Made by a program: the position numbers and the translations under genes. From contig CACRSC010001917.1 in assembly GCA_902651635.1 (NCBI GenBank), forward strand, positions 387,814-451,813: a stretch of 64,000 nucleotides of DNA, written 5' to 3'. The stretch is from Mastigamoeba balamuthi (Eukaryota; Evosea; Mastigamoebida; Mastigamoebidae). Below are positions 59,347-64,000 of this stretch, one piece after another. The stretch's first letter is position 1; each line of letters opens with the position of its first letter. The notes under the pieces were generated by a model, which saw nothing but the letters and a program-made list of their open reading frames with translations, was not told where the DNA came from and searched no databases.

Positions 59347-60732
59347 ATGGCGGCCGAGGGCGAGGACGCCAAGCCGGCGTGGGAGCGCGGATACAAGCGG
59401 AGCTGGGTGTCCGACGCCGAGTCGCAGGAGCGGGCGAGGGCGCGGGCCGCCGAGGACGCGCGCATCGCGGCGGCGGGGGCGATGGCCGAGCGCCAGCGGC
59501 AGCCCAGCGCCCCCGTCCAGCGCGGCGTCCACCGCCACCTCGTCCTCGCCGTCGACTTCAGCACCCCCGCCCTCAAGAAGGACGTCGCCCCCACCCGCCT
59601 GGCCTGCTCGGTCGGCAGTTCGTTTGCCCCCCCTTTCCCTCCCCTTCCCTGCGGAGATCCGCTGACGACGGACCCCGCGTGTTGTCAAGTCGCTGTCGAG
59701 TTTGTCAGGAGGTTCTCGGACGAGAACCCGCTGTCGAGGATCGCGATCGTGACCACGAGCGAATCGGACGTGCGCGTGGTGTCGCATTTCGGAGGTCCGG
59801 CGTCACGTGCCACGCCACGCCCTCTTCTCGCTGACGTCAGCCGCCACGCGCGCTGTTCTGCTGCAGAGGGCCCCGAGGCGCACATCAAGGCTCTGCGCGA
59901 CGCACAGAGCGCCCCCCAGGCGACCGCGGGGCGGGCGTCCATCCACCGCGTGATCGACGCCGCCTGCGAGATACTGTCGTCGACGCCGCGCCACGCGTGC
60001 AGGGAGCTCCTGGTGCTGCTCAACAGCATCACCAGCAACGACCCCAACGAGACGCGGTCGCCGGCCGACGCCGCGGCGGCCCTCAAGGCGGTCCGCGTGC
60101 GGTGCAGCTTCGTGTCGCTCGCGGGGTCCATGTTCCTCTGCGAGAGCGTCGCCGAGGCCACGGGCGGCGAGTGCTCGTCGGCGCTCAACGAGCGCCACGC
60201 GCGCGAGCTCGTGTTCGCGCACATCCAGGCGCCCGCGAGGAAGGTCGAGGAGGCGCATCTCATCCCCACGGGGTTCCCCGAGCGCTCCGAAGGCCCCACG
60301 TTCTGCGCGTGGTGAGTGACAGTCGCCCTGCAATGGTCTCGTTCGGCTCCCTCACACGCCGCTCCTGGCAGTCACAAGATGGCGAGGAACGGCGGCTACG
60401 TGTGCCCGAGATGCAGGGCGGTTGTGTGCGAGCTGCCGTGCACGTGCCCGGTGTGCTCGCTCTCGCTGATGCGGTCGTCGCTGCTCGCCAGGTCGTACAG
60501 GCATCTGTTCCCTGTGCCCTACTTCTTCGAGGTGAAGAGCAACGACCAGGATCCGCAGCAGCCCCGGCAGTACCAGTGCACCGCCTGCGGCGGGCCGATC
60601 TGCAACAAGATCTGGCAGTGCTCGGCGTGCAACGGCCTCTTCTGCCCTCTGTGCAACTCGTTTGTGCACGAGTCGCTACACTACTGCCCGTCGTGCTTGG
60701 CCCCCGACCTCCCGGTCCCCAAGTCTCAATAA
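59347..60732 (+). CDS. GTF2H2: TFIIH subunit p44 / SSL1 (GTF2H2)
   Basis: Core TFIIH component that regulates the XPD helicase in transcription initiation and nucleotide excision repair. Exons 59347-59617, 59690-59794, 59867-60311, 60372-60732 (393 aa). Seen: N-terminal YKRSWVSD, VWA domain about 60-240 (HLVLAVDFSTPALKKD, NPLSRIAIVTTSESD, ELLVLLNSITSNDPNE, VRCSFVSLAGSMFLCESVAEATGG), then a Cys4 zinc ribbon (VCPRCRAVVCELPCTCPVC) with LMRSSLLARSYRHLFPV, and the C-terminal C4C4 RING-like domain (CTACGGPICNKIWQCSACNGLFCPLCNSFVHESLHYCPSC). All zinc ligands are present. Three introns each contain a CTGACG branch-like site or a GTGAGT donor. Confidence 0.95.
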
Positions 60733-60887
60733 CAGCAAACACCAGCGGGCCGCAACTAGGGTGGGGGATGCAAAACTGTTCTATTGCTTAGTGTGTTTTG
60801 TGCAGTGCTGATGTTGTCATGCTCATCTGCCACGACGAGCTCATACAGTACGAGGGGTCTTACACTCCTCCTAATATGATAGTTACG

Positions 60888-62665
60888 TTAAGGAACAGAC
60901 GGCCTTCGAAGACCAATGGGGGCGAGGGGTCGCACACTCCAGGTGGAGAACCAGGAGTCTGCTAGGCACTGCGCAGCGGTCGGGCGGACGGAGGGCGTGA
61001 CTAGCAGCATGCGGGTGATGAGCGCCTTGGCCTGCGTGCTGACGCGCTTCCAGCAATCGCCCCCAAAGTCAAAGTACCCTGAGAGGATGTTGCGGTCCAG
61101 CTCTGCCTGCGTCTCGCCGCAGAACGGCATGTTGCCGCTGAGCATGATGTACAGTATGACGCCGAGCGCCCATATGTCGCAAGCGTTGGTGTAGATGTTG
61201 CCATAGAGCATCTCCGGGGCCGTGTACATGGGCGACCCCACACACGATTTCACTGCCAGGGAACAGCACGCCTGTTGAGTCCGACGCGCGCCCTCGGCCG
61301 CCACACGCTCGGCGGTGGTTGAGGGGGTGCGGGCGCACTGTCTGAGATCTCATAGTCGACCGAGAAGCCAAAGTCGACGACCTTGACCCGGAAGTTGTTG
61401 GTGTCGGTCAGCAGCACGTTCTCGGGCTTGAGGTCCCTGTGCGCGATGCCGCGCTCGTGCATGTGGGCGACGGCCGAGAGCAGCTGCTTCATGATGACCG
61501 CGGCCTCGGCCTCGCAGAGCTTGCCCTTCTTCTCTATGTGCGTGTAGAGCTCGCCCCCGGGCACGTAGTCCATGACGATGTAGGCAAAGTCCTCGCTGCT
61601 GTGCTCAAAGTGCAGCTGCACGATGTTGGGGTGGCGCAGCTTGCGCATCGCCTCGATCTCGCGGTCGAACTGCGCCCGCAGCGACGGCTTCTGGTTGCGC
61701 TTGTCAACGATCTTGATGGCCACCTTGCTGCCAGAGGTCTTCTCCGTGCCCTCGTAGACGCCGGCGTAGGCGCCGCGACCGATCTCCTTGCCGATCGCGT
61801 AGCGCTTCTTCAGCGTGCCCTGGGGGAGGGTATCCGTGACGTTGGTTCAGGAAAACGGAATATCTGTGACGTTGCAGGAGAAATCTCTGCGGGCACGAAC
61901 CAGACCGCCGAAGTGGACGACGACGTGCAGCGAGCCGGCTCCTTTCTTCCTCTCGAGCGCGATCCAGCGATCAGAGTCGCCGTCGAGGCCTGCGGGCACC
62001 CAAGGGGCTGAGCATCCGCGCACTCAAATTCAAATTCAAAATCTGGTAATCTGAACTTGAGAAACTTCTCAGAATGATGCGGAAAAGCCTAATTCAAAGA
62101 CACACCCCACTCTCCCCCTCCCCCCGAAAGAACCTCACCGTCTAGGTCCAGCACCGCGTCCCCCAGGATGCTGTCGAACACCTGCCCCCGCTCGACGAGC
62201 GCGATGGCCACCCTCCCCCTCGGCGACCCTATGGTGTGCCTGCGGTGCTTGCGCCGGGGGTGAGAGGTGGGGCATTTCCGGTGAGAGGAACTGTGTGACT
62301 CTGAGACTGCACAAGGGGCTGCCTGGGGGGGGCAAGGGGGGGGGGAAGGCACCTCGCGAGGTCCAGGGTCTCGCCCCAGCGCGGCGCGGGCCTCGCGCTG
62401 CGCTCGGTGTGGTGCGTCTCGGACGGCGTCCTGACCTTGACGAAGAGGGCCGAGCCCTCCCTGGTCCTGACGACGTCCCTCCCCTCCACCACTGCGTTGC
62501 CCGCAGGACCCGCGATCAACTTTGGTGCACACACGGGCACACACGCACACACGAACGCCCCCCCGCGCGCCAGAGGAGGCGGGGAGCGCTGGGGTGGGGT
62601 GGGGGCGCACGAGTGAGGCTGACAGTCTCGTAGTTGTCGGTAGCCAGCTCTGGGGGGAGCGCCAT
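60888..62665 (-). CDS. C2-domain / CAMK-like protein kinase
   Basis: Start ATG 62663-62665. C2 domain about 18-130 built from four exons (LIAGPAGNAVVEGR, ALFVKVRTPSETHHTE, RPAPRWGETLDL, RVAIALVERGQVFDSILGDAVLDLDG, RWIALERKKGAGSLHVVVHFGG), i.e. calcium- or lipid-binding type. Kinase domain follows: GRGAYAGVY Gly loop, VAIKIV lysine, REIEAMRKLRHPNIV, HRDLKPENVLL, VDFGFS, then after an intron VGSPMYTAPEM, DIWALGVILYIMLSGNMPF and VRPTAAQCLADSWF. All catalytic residues are intact. The kinase resembles CDPK/CaMK but has no EF hands or obvious autoinhibitory tail; C2 replaces them. The open frame ends at 60888 with a short basic tail. Confidence 0.8.
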
Positions 62666-63264
62666 TGCCGCGAGGGGGGGAGGGAGAGGTGTGTGGCTCG
62701 CGGTTTTCTGGGTGAAGAAATGGAGTCGATGCGACGGACGTGCTGTGAGGGGGCAGTGCACTCGGCGGGTCGCTGCTTTTCCGCCACGTCATTGCCGATC
62801 ACCCAAAAATACCTTCCCGGTGTAACTGAATGTTCGGCGCGGTTCTCGGACTGGCGAAGACGCCCGAGAGAAGCAGCGCGCTGCCCCGAGAGAACACCGC
62901 GACGTGCCGGGCAGTGAATTGCGGTGATTTGCAGAGTGGCCACCATCGGGTCAGTTGATTTATAGTGATATCCACTCCGGGGATAATATCTCACGACCGA
63001 CCCGCATTGGGTGTAAGAAGGGGGAGGGGGCTGTGCCGCCCTGGTCCCCCGCGTGCTCTGTATTGTGTTGTTCACTGTGTATGTACTGTGCGAAAGTAGG
63101 AAGAAAGAAGGCTTATTCGAGAGGTCTGTAGAGGAAAAGAAGAGTGATGGACAAACGAAAAAAGAAAAGGAAATGGACACGAGGGATGTGCATGCGTGCG
63201 TGATGTGTGCAATGTGTGGTGTCAGGTTCATGTGGTGCTGTGCGTCCTGGGTGGACAGGCGGGC
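62666..63264. other. Intergenic stretch, no gene seen
   Basis: About 600 bases between the C2-kinase start and the stop of the partial gene to its right, so it holds one promoter and one 3' flank. Contains GATATC/GATAATATC words near 62970-62990 and a purine-rich run at 63095-63170. No ORF recognised. Confidence 0.5.
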
Positions 63265-64000
63265 CTACTTCTTCTGCATGTGCTTCATCGCAGAGATGGC
63301 GGCGACCGTCGTCTGCCACTTCTTGATGTTGGCCTGCGGTGCAGCCCCTGCGGCTGGCGCGGCCCCCTGCTGCTCCGGGGCAGCCCCGGGGTGCGCCCTC
63401 CTGAGGCCCCTCGGCGCCACGTAGGCCCTCGCGGGCGCTGCGTTGAACATCGCCTGCGGGTTGGCCTCCACAGGCGCTGCCAGGGCCGCGCGGCGGGCCT
63501 CCGCGGCCGGGTCGGCCGCCGTGTCCGAGTCCGAGGCCGACGCCTCACCGTCGCGGCCCCTCCAGACCGGTGACGTCGCGCCACTGGCGCTCTCCGCCTC
63601 GGTCATCCCAGCAGCCATCTGCGAAAAGAGCCCCAACGTCAATTGAATTGAGCGCACAACGCAAAGAAAGAGAGGAGAGCGATTGGTTGTACCTTGGCCT
63701 GGTCTGCCAGGAGGTCTCCCCACTCGCCAACGCCGTCGGGCTGCCTGCGGCGCGAGATGCGCTCGACAGGGCCGCCGACGTCGCCCGCCAGCGACATGCC
63801 GCGCGGCTGCTCGCGCAGGCGGCGCCTCTCGGCAGCGATCGCCGCCTTCTGCTCCGGCGTCGCGTTGGGCGGCATCTCCAGGGCGTCCTCGTCCTCGAGC
63901 GCAGGCGCCTGGGCCGCCTCCTCGGGGGACAGCGATGCCGACGGCACGCCGATCTTGTCGCGCAGGCCGGCCCACCTGCTCTTCCTCGCGGGGCCCGCGG
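63265..64000 (-). CDS. 3' part of an unknown charged protein, 5' end off the window
   Basis: Exons 63693-64000 (continuing past the window) and 63265-63618; phase-0 intron GTACAA...TCGCAG containing CAATTCAATTG. Seen: RKSRWAGLRDKIGVPSASLSPEEAAQAP, a helical QKAAIAAERRRLREQPRGMSLAGDVGG, VGEWGDLLADQAK, then Ala/Ser/Asp-rich low complexity (ASASDSDTAADPAAEARRAAL) and a basic end, ANIKKWQTTVAAISAMKHMQKK. Not recognised. Confidence 0.6.
   Translation of the reverse strand, partial: RGPREEEQVGRPARQDRRAVGIAVPRGGGPGACARGRGRPGDAAQRDAGAEGGDRCREAPPARAAARHVAGGRRRRPCRAHLAPQAARRRWRVGRPPGRPGQGTTNRSPLFLCVVRSIQLTLGLFSQMAAGMTEAESASGATSPVWRGRDGEASASDSDTAADPAAEARRAALAAPVEANPQAMFNAAPARAYVAPRGLRRAHPGAAPEQQGAAPAAGAAPQANIKKWQTTVAAISAMKHMQKK

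Overview
The window reads as nuclear DNA of a GC-rich, intron-dense, flagellated protist. I infer an amoebozoan; a free-living archamoeba of the Mastigamoeba type would fit. Reasons: genes are broken by spliceosomal introns of about 40-240 bases with a CTGAC-type branch point, RhoBTB-type genes (known from amoebozoans and animals) occur in tandem, a dynein-2/IFT subunit implies a flagellum, and there is a spliceless eukaryotic tRNA-Ala and eukaryote-only machinery (NatC, Pol III, U1/U2 snRNP, TFIIH, RAP1). Most long ORFs without stops on the opposite strands are GC-driven shadows. Exon models below were built by hand from splice signals, reading-phase agreement and family alignment from memory; nothing was searched.

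Layout. 1-9.6 kb: NAA35 (partial), RNA polymerase III RPC7, a SANT/zinc-finger/PHD nuclear protein whose 5' end runs into a 498-base assembly gap, the U1A/U2B'' spliceosomal protein, and a small calponin-homology protein. 9.8-14.2 kb: a CHD/Mi-2 family gene with a destroyed ATPase site. 14.6-21.0 kb: two small unknown proteins, a RanBP2-zinc-finger protein, a dynein-2 light intermediate chain with a long in-frame N-terminal extension, and an F-box/LRR protein. 21.2-31.5 kb: four minus-strand paralogues with tandem BTB domains and a C-terminal CaaX box; two carry a Rho-like domain with broken nucleotide motifs, two carry none; a protein kinase sits among them on the plus strand. 32 kb: a displaced pseudogene copy of part of the calponin-homology gene. 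33-37 kb: a coiled-coil protein, a secreted GH114-like glycosidase, tRNA-Ala(CGC) and tRNase Z. 37-43.5 kb: a receptor-type adenylyl cyclase built of two membrane-sensor-cyclase units, and a decayed third unit upstream. 43.5-48.4 kb: WDR7/rabconnectin-3 beta. 48.8-54.6 kb: an F-box protein, a SpoIIIAA/Ycf45-like protein with a degenerate P-loop, and a tiny membrane protein. 54.6-64 kb: an unknown coiled-coil protein, telomere protein RAP1, TFIIH p44, a C2-domain kinase and a partial gene at the right edge.

The recurring surprise is loss of nucleotide-handling motifs inside otherwise well-kept NTPase folds: a CHD remodeller without Walker A or B, two Rho domains with Asn at the Mg2+-binding Thr and no DxxG Asp, a SpoIIIAA-like ATPase without the Walker motifs, and an adenylyl cyclase whose first cyclase domain lost the catalytic Asn/Arg while the second kept them. 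A second general feature is the high frequency of GC-AG introns, often starting GCACG, each supported by reading phase and protein alignment.
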